Source of the DNA: Metallyticus violacea | Taxonomy: Eukaryota; Arthropoda; Insecta; Mantodea; Metallyticidae | Assembly: GCA_030762175.1 (NCBI GenBank) | Contig: CM060830.1 | Location: 51,271,501-51,335,500, forward strand | Length of the DNA stretch: 64,000 nucleotides | Reading direction: 5' to 3' | Shown here: positions 1 through 10,551 of the stretch, piece by piece | How positions within the stretch are numbered: position 1 is the stretch's first letter | How the letters are laid out: every line of letters begins with the position of its first letter | The notes under the pieces: model-generated | Seen by the model: only the letters and a program-made list of their open reading frames with translations | What the model was told of the DNA's origin: nothing | The model's database searches: none | Program-made: the position numbers and the translations under genes

Positions 1-143
1 AAATTATATTATTTTAATACTGTATTTGTCATTATATTTATAGGAAATATGATTTTTATTACCATTTTTTCTGTAAACTTGCTTTCTAATCATAGTGAGA
101 ATGTGTCCTTTCAATTTAATTTGCACTTTTTTTCTTCCCCCAG

Positions 144-357
144 ATCCACAGCCTACAGTAACAATTCTAATACGAGGACCATTTGGACGCCATGCATGGA
201 CAATGCAACTTAGGCATTTGCCTCGACACAAATCAGGAACAAAATATCATGCTCCAAATCCTGGCCGACCTGTACCAATGTCAGACGTGGGAGTGAAACA
301 TGATGTCAAACATAAATATTTTCCAGAAAATGTGGATCGTATTCCACAGTGCAAAGT
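144..357 (+). CDS. RALGAPB: RalGAP beta subunit, internal coding exon (first visible)
   Basis: This exon begins after a pyrimidine-rich tract and CAG at 141-143, and ends before a GTAAGT donor at 358. It starts in mid-codon and translates to about 71 residues, including the short signature GPFGRHAWTMQLRHLP, which I recognise as RalGAP beta. The protein is the non-catalytic partner of the RalGAP alpha subunits. The heterodimer stimulates GTP hydrolysis by RalA/RalB, and so acts in exocytosis and mTORC1-linked signalling. Upstream exons lie outside the window. The exon ends with two bases of a codon that are completed exactly by the next exon at 11523, which supports the splice sites. The frame is open and free of damage, unlike the surrounding repeats. 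Confidence 0.92.
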
Positions 358-363
358 GTAAGT

Positions 364-573
364 AATTACCTTTTTATATTCCTTTGCAGGTATACTCAGC
401 TAAAATACACATATAGCCACAAGTTTGAATGCACTGCAATTTATAGAGCTCCAAAAATGTTGTAATTTTCCCAGGTATTTTATGCCTATTCATATAAGAA
501 ATTCAAAAACAAGCTGATAAAACTGATATAAAGTGATATAAATTTTTTTCAATTTTAGAATATGTTATTGACT
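364..573. other. Intron sequence, nothing recognised
   Basis: AT-rich start of the first large RALGAPB intron. I see no coding potential or repeat signature here. Confidence 0.5.
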
Positions 574-584
574 AAGTGAATTTT

Positions 585-699
585 AACTAGAGATGCTAAT
601 TGGAACTTTTACAGTCAAGTTAATCATATAATTAAGATCGTTTACACAAGTAAGTGCAAAAGTGTAATTTTGACTCATTCATTCATTGATCTTAATTAT
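585..699. mobile_element. Small palindromic Penelope-end-like element
   Basis: The left part contains GCTAATTGGAACTTTTACAG and ATCATATAATTAAGATC, and the right part runs ATTCATTGATCTTAATTAT. These match, in inverted order, the ends of the elements near 14868, 31817, 34912 and 44116. The flanks AAGTGAATTTT (574-584) and AAGTAAATTTT (700-710) agree at 10 of 11 positions and may be a target-site duplication. No protein is encoded. It is inferred to be a non-autonomous member of the Penelope-associated palindrome family, and is among the more degenerate members. Confidence 0.5.
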
Positions 700-1059
700 A
701 AGTAAATTTTCTTTGAAATCTCTGACAGTTGATAGGTTAAGATATAAAAAGCACCTTATATCATCATTTGTCATCTTCCTTCTTTTCAGTATATAATCAT
801 TATTACTTACTCTCTCTTCCTCTCCACCTCCTACTCAACCAAATTGTCATACCAGATACCTGCAGATTTTGATGTATGGCAGGATTCCAAAATGTATTAT
901 GTTCTCCTGCTGTCTATATATAAGGCTAGTTCCGAAAATAGGTTTTGCATATTTATATGAATGAAAGTAATGCATCCAGGAAGAAATTGTACCATTTACA
1001 GTTCAAGGACATTCATCTGTGTCTGTGTGTTATGTGATGCAAGCATCCATACTGCACAT

Positions 1060-1330
1060 GCACAGGAAAAGGCTGAAACAAGTGACTTCCATGTAGAGTG
1101 TGCCTGCACCATAAGAGTTTGTGTCACAATTTAAAACCATTCCATCATTCTCATCTTCCTAATTTTCAGTTTCTTCATTAATGAGAGAGTAATAACATCT
1201 TCTAACATTTCTAGATACAGAGCACCAGTGAGATTTTCCTCAAAAAATAATTGACCATTGATTGTATCATCTAGAATACCTGCCCAGACATTTATTTTCC
1301 TTTTTCCATTGTGCATGGCCTTCATGGTTT
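1060..1330 (-). pseudogene. DDE transposase fragment (Tc1/mariner-like)
   Basis: A reverse-strand frame (1325 to 1131) reads INVWAGILDD, then FFEENLTGALYLEML. This pattern (VWAGI, FFEgNLTG, YLxxL) is typical of the central part of DDE transposases common in insect genomes. Only about 64 residues are open, and the catalytic residues and the N terminus are not visible. It lies within a RALGAPB intron and is surely inactive. The superfamily (Tc1/mariner-related) is less sure than its identity as a transposase. Confidence 0.55.
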
Positions 1331-1429
1331 ATCACCACTCCAGTACCTACAATTATAATGCATTTGTTTAATTTTTAAGCTGTTTACAGTGAAGATGTTA
1401 TATATTAATACAATGTGGGTAAATTTCTT

Positions 1430-2440
1430 ATACATAGTATATGTTTCGGGAACTAATGTTCCCATCCTGAGCTGCTAACCCACTGTTAACTGGTACTTCT
1501 GTTGGTCCCATGGAAGCTATTGTGTTGTATGTGGTGACTACTGGTGGATATGAAATGAATTTAGAAAGGTAATCCCATGGCAGAAGGTTGAAATTCATTG
1601 CATATTTTTAGTTTTTTAGAATGAAGATATTCTCTCATGCTACCAATTCATATGAGTTGTTTAGTTCTTTAAGAAGTTTTATCTCTGGGTTTATTTCATG
1701 GCTTTGGCTCCAATAATAGTGTGCTATGCTATTTTTCCACTGTTTTAATGTGATATTTCTAAAATGTTCTTTCTTCCAAATTGTCAGATTTCTTTTAGTT
1801 TTTCCTATGTATTTCAATTCATAGTCTAACCATTCTAAGGCACATGTTGCTGATTTCTTTTCTGCGGGTATCTTATCTTTTAATTTTGATCCTAGGAGAT
1901 GTTTGATATTGTCTGTTGATTGGGGCTAACTTTATACTAAAATTTTTTAAAATCTTTTTGAATTTGTAGTGCATTTATGGGTTATAAGTGAATTTGCAAT
2001 ATCTTTGCATGTCTCTGACTCAAGGGTCAAAGCCTTTTTTATGGATTTCTCATGTTTGTACTAGTTGTCCTTTTTATTATGACAGAGATATTAAACCCAT
2101 TGTTTATGGCTATGTTCATGATGCTTTCATACTCTCTATTGTATTCTGTGGCATTGAGGGGCATGTTGACCCTTCTAAAAACCAAGCTGTTGAATACTGC
2201 ATATTGATGTGGTTCTGGGTTGAAACCATTCTTATTTATATAGTTATCTATATGCATCAGTTTTTATATATTCCAAACTGTATTTTCTTATCCTTTCTTT
2301 TGTTTGTAGGTCCAGAATTGGGAGCCATCCATCTTTCTCCATTTCTATTATGAATTTTACAGATTTATGGTGAAATTTACAAATGGAGAAAGATAGATGG
2401 CTCCCATTTCTGGATCTAAAAATCATCAGAAAGAATAACA
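1430..2440 (-). mobile_element. Penelope-like element remnant: RT thumb and GIY-YIG endonuclease
   Basis: Read on the reverse strand from 2440 down, pieces of a Penelope-like polyprotein appear in order. First comes FIIEMEKDGWLPILDL, the RT palm/thumb region; then TDAYR and DNYINKNGFNPEPHQYAVFNSL, broken here as DNYINKNGF and PEPHQYAVFNSL, the thumb. The endonuclease piece KYIGKTKRNL follows with downstream EINPEIKLLKEL. Frames shift and stops occur between the pieces, so it is dead. The reverse-strand 3' end (1438-1472) carries a hammerhead-like motif described separately. A reverse-oriented fragment of a second Penelope type begins at about 2484. Confidence 0.75.
1438..1472 (-). ncRNA. Hammerhead-like motif at Penelope 3' end
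   Basis: On the reverse strand the order is CTCAGGA, one T, a perfect 6-bp hairpin GGGAAC-ATTA-GTTCCC, then GAAACATATAC. This matches the hammerhead layout of core, stem II, GAAA and a short stem III half. The first core box departs from the canonical CTGANGA at two positions, so activity is doubtful. Confidence 0.4.
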
Positions 2441-2469
2441 AAATACAGTGTGGAATATATCAAACACCA

Positions 2470-2965
2470 AAGCATACAGATAACTACATAAAAAATAAGG
2501 TTTCAACCCAGAACCATGTCAATATGCAGTATTCAACAGTTTGATTTATAGATTGGTCAACATTTCCCTCAGTTAAATTAAATGCATCATTGAAATCTTT
2601 ACAGTGAGACAGGTCATGTTGGGCAACTGACAAGGGAAACTTGGTTTTAGCATAGCGTCTATAATTGTTCATACAGAGCAAAACAACAGTAGAAGTTTAA
2701 CCAGTATAAAATGTTTTGCAAAGCTTACAAGATAACATATCTATGACATTCTTAGAAGAACAAGTAGCAAATAAAGCAATATTAAATTCTCTGGATAAAT
2801 TAAGATTGCAGAATGAATGACATAACATAATTAATGCACAGGTTTTACATTTAGGGCATTGACAAGAATATGAGCATGCAAGGTAATTTGGAAGGAGATA
2901 GTTGCAGCAAAATATACTTTTAAGTTTGGGGGGTGTTCTAAATGTAAGGTGGGATATAAATTAGA
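2470..2965 (-). mobile_element. Penelope-like element fragment, second type (endonuclease)
   Basis: On the reverse strand a broken reading frame matches the + strand element at 10713-11228: MNNYRRYAKTKFPLSVAQH corresponds to MNNHRRSVKTKSPLPVAQH there, and the Cys-rich lead-in is also recognisable in DNA (a GGGGGGTGTTCTAAATGT stretch near 2928). It is truncated and interrupted by several stops, and directly abuts the 1430-2440 remnant, suggesting nested or adjacent insertion. Confidence 0.65.
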
Positions 2966-3133
2966 AAAATCACTTAAAGATAAATGCATTAATAAAGTAT
3001 CATGATATTCTTTTAAATAGATCTGTTGCTTTCAATTCCAAGCACATAAGTAGTAACAAGGTTAATGAAGTTCTTATTGGAAGTCCTAGGTTTGCATTGA
3101 AATGTTTTGTGCACTGGGGTGATACAAATATAA

Positions 3134-3135
3134 GA

Positions 3136-3166
<31 letters not shown>

Positions 3167-3168
3167 AA
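3134..3168. repeat. (AAAT)n microsatellite
   Basis: About eight to nine tandem AAAT units, at the tail side of the adjacent repeat debris. Confidence 0.85.
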
Positions 3169-3179
3169 TCTGTATATGC

Positions 3180-3660
3180 CAATCTGGTACATGGTTTCCT
3201 AGTGCATGTATATCAAGTTTTCTATTTATTATAACTATACAATACAATAATCTCTAACAACATTATTTTACAGATTTTTCCAATAACTAAACTAAAATAA
3301 TATAATAAAATAATAAAAAAATGACTCAAAATTAATTCAATTAAACCAAAATATAAATTTACTAAACTATTCCCAATTTAATATTACAAAATCTACGAAA
3401 TTAATCAAATTACTGCGGGCCAGTAAGAATTATAGATGGTAGCCAGATATTCTATCCTAATTTATTACATTACTATACTACTGGCCACTGGTTACCACCG
3501 GTATGTACTAGTATCCAGTACTTTTACAAAAATTGCTCTTAAATTTACACTCAACATTTAAACATTGCACTATTAATCTTTCAAATCTCTTTAACTCAAC
3601 TCAGTCATACTAATCACTTTCTCTTTACCAACTTACTTCACTTAAAGTTCATTTTTCACT
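3180..3660. other. AT-rich intron sequence, nothing recognised
   Basis: No open frame, tRNA-like block or terminal repeat was seen in this part of the first RALGAPB intron. Confidence 0.4.
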
Positions 3661-3667
3661 ATTAATC

Positions 3668-3722
3668 TACCGTCTATGGTGCCTCAGTAGTAAAAATGGG
3701 CATTAAACACTACTAAAAAAAA
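3668..3722 (+). repeat. 3' fragment of SINE family B
   Basis: The stretch GGTGCCTCAGTAGTAAAAAT followed by GGGCATTAAACACTACTAAA is the 3' end of the SINE that is complete at 26798-27055 and reversed at 48136-48298. The tRNA-like head is missing. Confidence 0.65.
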
Positions 3723-4217
3723 CTATTAATCTTTCCTATTCATTTCATTTATTTATCCTAAAACTTTAACTCATTAAACACTATCACCTTGCTTCCACCA
3801 TGTCACTTTCTACCTTTTCTTTGCAACTGTCACTTCCTCCATCTCTCTTTTATCCTCCTGAACCCCTGGTTACACCATTTCTCACACTGCTCCTCCTCTC
3901 TGGACATCACTTCTCCATCCTCCATCTCCTCCTGCCACTCATTCTGGTGGATCTTCAACACCCTTTAATCGTCTTCTGTAATCTTCCTTCTTCCATCTTC
4001 TTCCCGGTCCCATAACTCTTATAGGTAGAAGCCTTAACCTTCAGAATTCTCTACTTCAGAGTGTAAATCAAAATTATTCCCGTCTAATATAAATTTAGAT
4101 ATATCTTCCTCTCCTTCATTTCTCCCTTTTCCTCTAACATTCACTTTCTGTTGAATAAATTAAAGTTATCTTGTATATTTTCTATTCCTATTAAGTTATT
4201 TGTGTTTTGGAATTGTC

Positions 4218-4227
<10 letters not shown>

Positions 4228-4262
<35 letters not shown>
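4228..4262. repeat. (GT)n/(AT)n microsatellite
   Basis: A short GT run leading into about 16 AT units. Confidence 0.85.
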
Positions 4263-4272
<10 letters not shown>

Positions 4273-5159
4273 TTATTCTGATCTTCTTACATCTTCCTCT
4301 GTTTATTTATTACTTAATATTATCTGCTCTTGGAATATTGCCCCTTCCCATGCTAGATTACTTATTGTGAATGCAGCCTGCTCAGGGTATTTATATAGGC
4401 CCTTATTTCTATGTATATGTACCACCTGATGGCACTTAAAATTTCTCATTCTTCTTTCATGTATTCTAAATAGCATGTACATTCAAATAATATGAGCTCT
4501 GGGTTATCATGCGTTTTACAAAATCTATACATATCGTCCTGTGCTTTGTTAATTTTTTTCCAGTAAGTTTTGTAAGGTCCATGGCCAGTAAGTAATGTAC
4601 CATGCCTTTGGTAGGTTGTATAAATTTTAGTTTTAATCTCTCAAAAATGTTGTGAAATAAGTTGAAAATTCTCCTGCCTGCCTTGGTATTTTCCCATTCG
4701 TGTTGCCATTGTACTATAGTTTATATTTTATTTCCTTTAAGTTGTTGCATTGACTGCCAATTATTAAATTTACTTTCTCTAAGTTACCTTTCTTCAACCA
4801 ATAAACAGTGCCTCTTAATTTAATCAGTAAGTCAATTGGCCATATTCCTTAACTCTAAAAAGGCCATAGTGGGTGAGGTGCTTAATGCCTCTGTAAATCT
4901 TAACAACACCTCCCTTTGTGATCTTTTTAGTAGAGTTTTTATTTCTACATCCTTCATTCTCAGAGCCCAGACCTCAGCTCCATAAGTCATTATTGAAACA
5001 AAACTGTTTGTGTGGTATGTTGTAATGGCATTTAATGGAATTTTAAAATTTAATGGAACTAATTTTGCTAATTTCTTCCTAATATTTTCAGATTTTTTTC
5101 ATACATATTCAGTATGTTTCCTAAAGTTTAGTTTTTCCTTTCTAAGTAAATTCCCAGAT

Positions 5160-5410
5160 TAAAATTTTTTAAAAATTGTAAATCTTTAAAGAAAATTCTC
5201 ATATGGAACTAACACAATGAAGCTCATGTGAATTGAATCTATCGTCTTAACACTCTTCATGTTTCACTAACCTTAAAAATATATGGAACCGGTTCAAAGA
5301 TATGTTATCTTTGCATGAACCGGTTCAAAGATATGTTATCTTTGAAGCCGGTTCCATATATTTTTAAGGTTAGTGAAGCATGAAGAGTGTTAAAACTACA
5401 AATTCAATTC
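5160..5410. mobile_element. Palindromic non-autonomous element with 12-bp TSD
   Basis: Direct repeats AAATTCCCAGAT at 5148-5159 and 5411-5422 bound this 251-bp insert inside a reverse-strand LINE. The arms ACCTTAAAAATATATGGAACC and its complement surround a centre with two copies of AACCGGTTCAAAGATATG. Its arms include CACTCTTCATGTTTCACT, equivalent to the CACTCTTAAAGCTTCACTTA block of the element at 14868-15064. It encodes no protein. The perfect 12-bp duplication suggests retro-type or nick-based insertion, not cut-and-paste with 2-bp duplication. Confidence 0.7.
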
Positions 5411-8400
5411 AAATTCCCAGATATTTTGCTTCTTTTTGGCATCTTATATTTTGGTTGTTATATTTTATACATGGATCTCTTTTAAGATTACCTTTCAGAA
5501 CAATGTAGCCTGATTTAATTCAAGCAACTTGGAGTTTAGTTTTATTGCACCAATTACTTAATTTATTAGTGAATATATTTGTTCTTCTTTCTATATCTGC
5601 TCTGTTGTTTCCTTCTATTAGAAACAAAACATCATCGGCAAATGTGATGGTTTTGCCACATTTTTGTTGCTGTTTAGTTTGTCAAAAAGAAACTCCAAAA
5701 CTATGTCCCAAAAATATGTCCTAGAATTGACCCTTGTGGACATCCCCTAGTTATATTTCTGTAAATTGTTTCTTCAGTACCATTTACATGAACCCTTCTA
5801 TCTTTGCAATAATCCAATAGTATTGGTTATAGGCATTTAGGAAGGTCTATTTCCAGTAACCTCTCAAATAGTACCGGCCACCATAAATTATCGAAAGCGC
5901 CAGAAATGTCAATTAAAATTCCAATTAAGTATTTTTAATTTGAGTTATTGACCATTTCCAATAAGTTTTTTATTGAGTTCTGAGTTGATTTTCCTTGTCT
6001 AAAGCCAAATTGGTTATTATTCATACCTTTCACGATCCTAAATTCTTTTAAAATTTCTTTTAAAATTTCTTCTAAAATTTTTCCAAGAGTATTTAGGAGC
6101 CATATAGGTCTATATGATTTCGGATCCTTAAGATCCTTATCAGCACTTTTCTTTAAGATAATAACTTTTGCTGCTTTCCAGCAATAGGGAAAACATCCTT
6201 TCCATATACAGTCATTAAAAAGTCAAAATAAGAACAGTATAATCTTATCTTCCAAATTTATCAGAACTTCATTAATTACTCCATCCGGACCTCCTACTTT
6301 TTTCCTTTTTAACTTATTTATAGCTAGTTTAATTTCCAAAGTATCAAAGGAGTAGTTAGTCTTTTATTTCTATATATGGTCTTCATATCTTCTCTTTTTG
6401 AATATGCTAAATATTATCCACGCTCATCATCCTGGGGAAATAACTTGTCCTAAAGAGCATTTACAGTGCTTTTCCAATCTGTAGTCATTTCACCATTGTC
6501 TTTTTTTATTGTATTCAGAATTTCCGGTTTCTTAATTGTTTCCAAATCAATTAAAAGGCATTCCCCATATATTGGTGTCTAATTCTTTTTCTATGAAAAT
6601 TTTCCATGAGTTTGTCCTTGTTTCTCCTAAAGTGGTTTTATATTTCGTTTTAGCTTCTCTATATTTATTTAGGTTTATGTCCCTTGCTTCTGCAATTGCT
6701 GATCTTTGATCAATGCAGTGCATCCATGAAAATATTGTCATAATATTTCTTGGGTATGGTTGTGGGAACAGATTTGTCTATCGCCTTTTGTATTGTTTGG
6801 ACAAGGATATTGGCATTCTTATTGATGGACTCTCCTTGGTATTGTAACTTTAAGTTTTCAAATTCCTGTCTCTGAAGATTCCAGTCTGCATATTTGTAAT
6901 TGTAAATTTTCTCTCCTCTTCCTTCATTAAATTTTGGTTTTCCTGTACAGTAATCGAAATAGATTATTTTATTATTTGAGCTTAAATTACATAAAGTTAT
7001 GTCAATGTTGACAGTAGTACCAGCTCTGTTTTCAAAAGTAGGAGGATTGTTAGGTTGGTTACTGATAAATAGATTTAGTTCAGAAATAGTTTCTTCCAAT
7101 TTTTCTCTTCTATCATCAGATTTGGCATTGACATCATTTGTAAAAATTTGCTCAAGAATTTTAAAAGTGCTAATTTTAAAAATGTTACTGACCTCTTTTA
7201 TTTTTGCTATATGTGGGTTGATTGGATGACTATATTGAAAATATTGATTTGTTAGAATAAATTTTCCACTGTCATGTGTTAAACACAGTTTGTATATGTG
7301 TCTCCTAATTATGCTATATTGACTATTTGTAAATTTGAATTATATATGATAATTGATACCATAGTATTTTTTTATTGTTCATGCTCTTACTGGGATTTGT
7401 GTACTTTGCCTTTAAAGGAATAAAATTTCTGAATGCAGAACAAGTCTAACCTCAGTTCTTCTGCAGTTTTCTTTAATTCTGAGGTCATTTGCTTACTTCT
7501 CTGGACATTTATTTGTCTAATTTTGATTATTCTATGCTTGTCGTAATCTGCCATGTTGTCTTTTAGATGAGATTTATCCAGAGTTAGCAAGGAAGTGATG
7601 CTTGGTACCCTTCCTAAGTTCTTGATCAGTTACTTTCTTTATTTTAGAACTAGGTTTATTATTACTTCCTAGTTGTTTGATAAAGGCGCCAAAATTGTTT
7701 TGTTTGTTTTTGAAAGGAGTATTTGCAGGATGTCTGGGCATTGTTGGAGAACTTCTTTGGAGTACTTCTGGAGTAATTTACCCCATCATGCTGGATTTGA
7801 GCATAACAATCAGGCCAGCTTTGCTTTATGTCAAAAACTATCCTGCCATAACAAAGTACAAAGGTTTGTATATTTTATTCAGATCCAAGTAGTTGTTTCT
7901 TCTTATATACGCTGTGTTTAGTAATTTTAATAATTCATTAGGATCTGTTGTAAAGCTTTGAGTTTTTAATTCCATACGGTCAATGGCATCTGGCATAGGA
8001 AAAATTATTAATTCACCATTTTCATGCAACTTACACTTAACGTGTCACAAAGCAGCAGTCTAGGTGCACCTTTACTGGAATTGACTCAGCTGTAGCTTGA
8101 CGTTAAAATCTGCTTAGATCTGGTTAATGTATGGAGTTCTTTTGTCATCAGCATTTGTCGAAGTTATGTTTTCTTATGCATCCATAGCTGGAGTTGAGTT
8201 CAACATTATCTGGTGCTTACTATTGATTTCCTCTACATTGTTTTCCTCTTTTAGCTCCTTGATTTCTACCAATTTTTGACATGAAGTTGTATCACTGCCC
8301 TTATGTCCTTTGAACTGACCAATTTTGCTCTTGTGTTTAATCTTAAATTTTCTTCTTCTTACCCATAACGAATATAGATTGGAAGGATATTTTTGGTTTT

Positions 8401-8570
8401 GAAACTTTTGAGCTAGGTTTTTAATATACTTGTCAAGAAAGGAAAAATTGTTACAAAGGCGATGGACTGAAAGAGAAAAAGGAATAGATCTTCTGGTTTG
8501 CAGGGGATGATGCCTATCAAAATGAAGATACTGTTGTAGAATAGAATAAAGTATGGCTTAATGGACATAT

Positions 8571-8585
8571 ATATATATATATATA
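8571..8585. repeat. Short (AT)n run
   Basis: AT dinucleotide run at the edge of the first copy of the 159-bp Penelope-type repeat. Confidence 0.7.
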
Positions 8586-8743
8586 ATATTAATGAAACAT
8601 AAAAATAAACAAACACTATTAACAATGTAACAAATTAACACTAATAATAAAAGTAGATAAAGATAAAACACAGAGAAAGAGTTACACTTGAAATTGCTAT
8701 ATTTCGAACTACTGCGAGTTCTTCAATGGCAAGAAGCTAGACA
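8585..8743 (-). repeat. Penelope pLTR-like repeat, copy 1
   Basis: This 159-bp block is almost identical to 8923-9081 at an offset of 338 bp. On the reverse strand it contains CTTCTTGCCATTGAAG, then an ACTC...AGTTCGAAATATAGC stretch. The same stretch occurs in diverged form on the + strand at 11333-11375, just downstream of a Penelope-type endonuclease fragment. That placement is why I call it Penelope pLTR-like. A hairpin GAACT/AGTTC followed by GAAATATA is present. Confidence 0.6.
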
Positions 8744-8922
8744 AGTCTTGTCATGGTATAAGATGTAATATATAATAAAGTATTTTAGAAAACACAGAAA
8801 TAAAATTAAAAGAAAAAAAGATAAATAGTAAAGAAGTCAAAAGCAACACACGCAAAAGCAAAACACACAAAAGCAAATAAAGCCTAATAAGCAAAGTTAA
8901 AAGCAGCACCAGAGGTGCAAAC
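8744..8922. other. Spacer between the two 159-bp repeats
   Basis: A-rich segment with imperfect short repeats of AAAAGCAAAACACACAAAAGC type. No RT or endonuclease coding sequence is visible between the repeat copies. Confidence 0.5.
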
Positions 8923-9081
8923 AATATTAATGAAACATAAAAATAAAGAAACACTATTAACAATGTAACAAATTAACACTAATAATAAAAGTAGATAAAG
9001 ATAAAACACAGAGAAAGAGTTACACTTGAAATTGCTATATTTCGAACTACTGCGAGTTCTTCAATGGCAAGAAGCTAGACA
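8923..9081 (-). repeat. Penelope pLTR-like repeat, copy 2
   Basis: Second copy of the 8585-8743 block in the same orientation, differing only at scattered bases (AAATAAAGAAACAC versus AAATAAACAAACAC). Near identity implies a recent duplication, or homogenisation, relative to the decayed LINE next to it. Confidence 0.6.
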
Positions 9082-9250
9082 TGTATATAGTAAAATATAG
9101 ACAAGAGCTAGAGAAGCAGTAGATAAAATACTTAAATAGTCACATAACTTTTGCTTTCACTGTAGTCATATTTCAAAAGAGTGGAAATAAGGTGTAGTTT
9201 TATAACTAAAAGTTTCTTCTGGGCTTAGGAGCCGTGGTCTCTTGGAGATA

Positions 9251-9296
9251 AGGAGTCCAAACGTTTCATCCTCAACTGCGGAGGACATCTTCAGTG
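9251..9296 (-). ncRNA. Hammerhead-like motif (left arm)
   Basis: On the reverse strand: CTGAAGA, T, stem II formed by GTCCTC and GAGGAT, GAAACGTTTGG. ACGT is self-complementary, so stem III would need two copies to pair. The folding is by eye. Confidence 0.45.
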
Positions 9297-9348
9297 TTCA
9301 GTGACAACAGTCGTGGCAGGACCTTTGCCCAGAAGACTCAAACCGCAC

Positions 9349-9395
9349 CACTGAAGATGTCCTCCGCAGTTGAGGATGAAATGTTTGGACTCCTT
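9349..9395 (+). ncRNA. Hammerhead-like motif (right arm)
   Basis: Same order as the left arm on the + strand: CTGAAGA (9351-9357), T, stem II GTCCTC/GAGGAT, GAAA, then TGTTTGG. The base change CGTTTGG to TGTTTGG spoils the self-complementary stem III, so this copy looks weaker than the left-arm one. Confidence 0.45.
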
Positions 9396-9491
9396 AGTTC
9401 CAAGAGACCACGGCTCCTAAGCCCGGAAGAAACTTCTAGTTATAATTCTGACTGTGGCCGTGAAAGCTTCCGATTACTCAAGGTGTAGTTT

Positions 9492-9772
9492 ATTCGTTTT
9501 ATTTAAGGACGCTCTTTAACATCTCAGGTCATCAATTCAGGGAATGAAACGACCAGTAAATTTTGCTCAGAGGCCTCTTCTTTCAGGCTTGAGGTTCTTT
9601 TTTGTGCTGTAAATGTATGACACAAGACCCACAGCTTTACTTCCCTTCCGAAGAAAGCCATACTTAGGATTTTTATGCTCCGAAAAAATCCATCGGTCCT
9701 GGCCGGATTTGAACCTGCGATCTTGGATTTAGGAGGCAAGTATGGTTACCACTAGACCACCAGGACCGACCA
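9492..9772 (-). mobile_element. SINE family A (tRNA-derived), full length
   Basis: Reversed, the element starts with GGTCCTGGTGGTCTAGTGGT (box A-like), an anticodon-loop-like CTCCTAA, and GGTTCAAATCC (box B). The acceptor-like ends GGTCCTGG and CCAGGACC pair. A shared 3' body follows, ending GATGTTAAAGAGCGTCC. It is flanked by AAGGTGTAGT at 9480-9489 and 9775-9784. Other copies are at 30665-30955, 34988-35284 and 60477-60762. It needs LINE machinery to move; the partner LINE is not identified. Confidence 0.85.
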
Positions 9773-9784
9773 ATAAGGTGTAGT

Positions 9785-10551
9785 GAATTGTAGCATACAC
9801 ACATGGGGAATATGCATATCATAGACTTTGCCAAGTCAATCTACACAGTTGATATTTATGTAATTGAATCTATTATGCACTTTAATGCACCAAATGTAAA
9901 AGAAAAAGTAGTGGGTAGTTTGAAGAGGGATGACACATCTATTGCCTCACCTGAGTTCTCAATTTCAGCCGGATGAAATTCATTCAACATGCAAATTATT
10001 AAAAATGTATGCTATTTAGATGTTTTTGCAGATTTATGTGTAAAAATGCGTATTTTAAGCACAAAAGGAATAGACATTAACATCAAAAAAGGCATTTATA
10101 TGCAATATAAAATTACAAATGTTAAGTTCTTAATGCTACAAAACATATATTCTGATTTTCTTCATCATATCTATTAAGGAAAAAAATAGTCACTTGCCTA
10201 AAGGTCCCCTGTCTACTCATGATTTTATTTTTCAGCTAACCAGTAGATTTAGATTTGTACAAAGCATTATAATTTGCTGTTCTGGAAGATGGAAATTGAT
10301 CAGTAAACTCTGAATAAATTATACACACAAATGACCAGTTGATTTGTATTGTAAATGAATGCATACTAGAGGGAACAGATTCATAAATCAAAATGATAAG
10401 TACATGACAAAAGAGGGGAAGCAGAGTTGAACTATGAGTCCTGCTGGTTGCAGTACACTAATTAATCAAGATTCAGAACACTGATGAATGGACAAGTTTT
10501 ATAACCAAATACTTACATATGAAGCAGATATTTTTAACACTTTCATTAATA
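9785..10551. other. Intron sequence, nothing recognised
   Basis: AT-rich RALGAPB intron sequence. A 62-codon open frame here has no recognisable motif. Confidence 0.4.

Larger units (their letters stand above)
4150..8410 (-). mobile_element. Non-LTR retrotransposon (R1/Jockey-like LINE), degraded, reverse strand
   Basis: Reading on the reverse strand from about 8410: an ORF1-like region (MPDAIDRMELKTQ, about 8030-7840), then an APE-type endonuclease start IRQINVQRSK with LDLFCIQ (about 7550-7430), then its C-terminal part PTFENRAG...NIDITL (about 7040). RT follows, with FGFRQGKSTQNS (about 6000), DISGAFDNLWWP (about 5900), a CPQGSILG box (about 5735) and an intact FADDVLFLI box (about 5645-5620), then a degraded C-terminal region down to about 4150. 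The domain order is normal for an ORF1 plus ORF2 LINE, but stops and frameshifts are many. A 251-bp palindromic element is inserted at 5160-5410. The clade call (R1-like) is tentative. Confidence 0.75.
9201..9479. mobile_element. Palindromic element with hammerhead-like arms and 12-bp TSD
   Basis: Arms 9201-9296 and 9349-9444 are inverted copies of each other (GCTTAGGAGCCGTGGTCTCT against AGAGACCACGGCTCCTAAGC) around a spacer of about 52 bp. The direct repeat AAGGTGTAGTTT lies at 9189-9200 and again at 9480-9491. The right end GACTGTGGCCGTGAAAGCTT is shared with the element at 33490-33850 (GACTGTGGCCATGAAAACTT). Each arm carries a hammerhead-like motif. No protein is encoded. Confidence 0.7.

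Noticed and set aside
95..144. N-terminal part of the 88-codon + strand frame starting at 95 as coding
   Set aside because: It covers the polypyrimidine tract and acceptor of the RALGAPB exon; family similarity begins at 144.
3000..3182. Reverse-strand frame with repeated FIYL motif
   Set aside because: It is a translation of the (AAAT)n microsatellite.
8751..8963. 70-codon reverse-strand frame with membrane-like composition
   Set aside because: It spans the spacer and the second 159-bp repeat; the hydrophobic content comes from the A/T-rich repeat.
9700..9772. A functional tRNA gene on the reverse strand
   Set aside because: The same head with a common 3' body recurs in several copies with flanking duplications, so it is a SINE.
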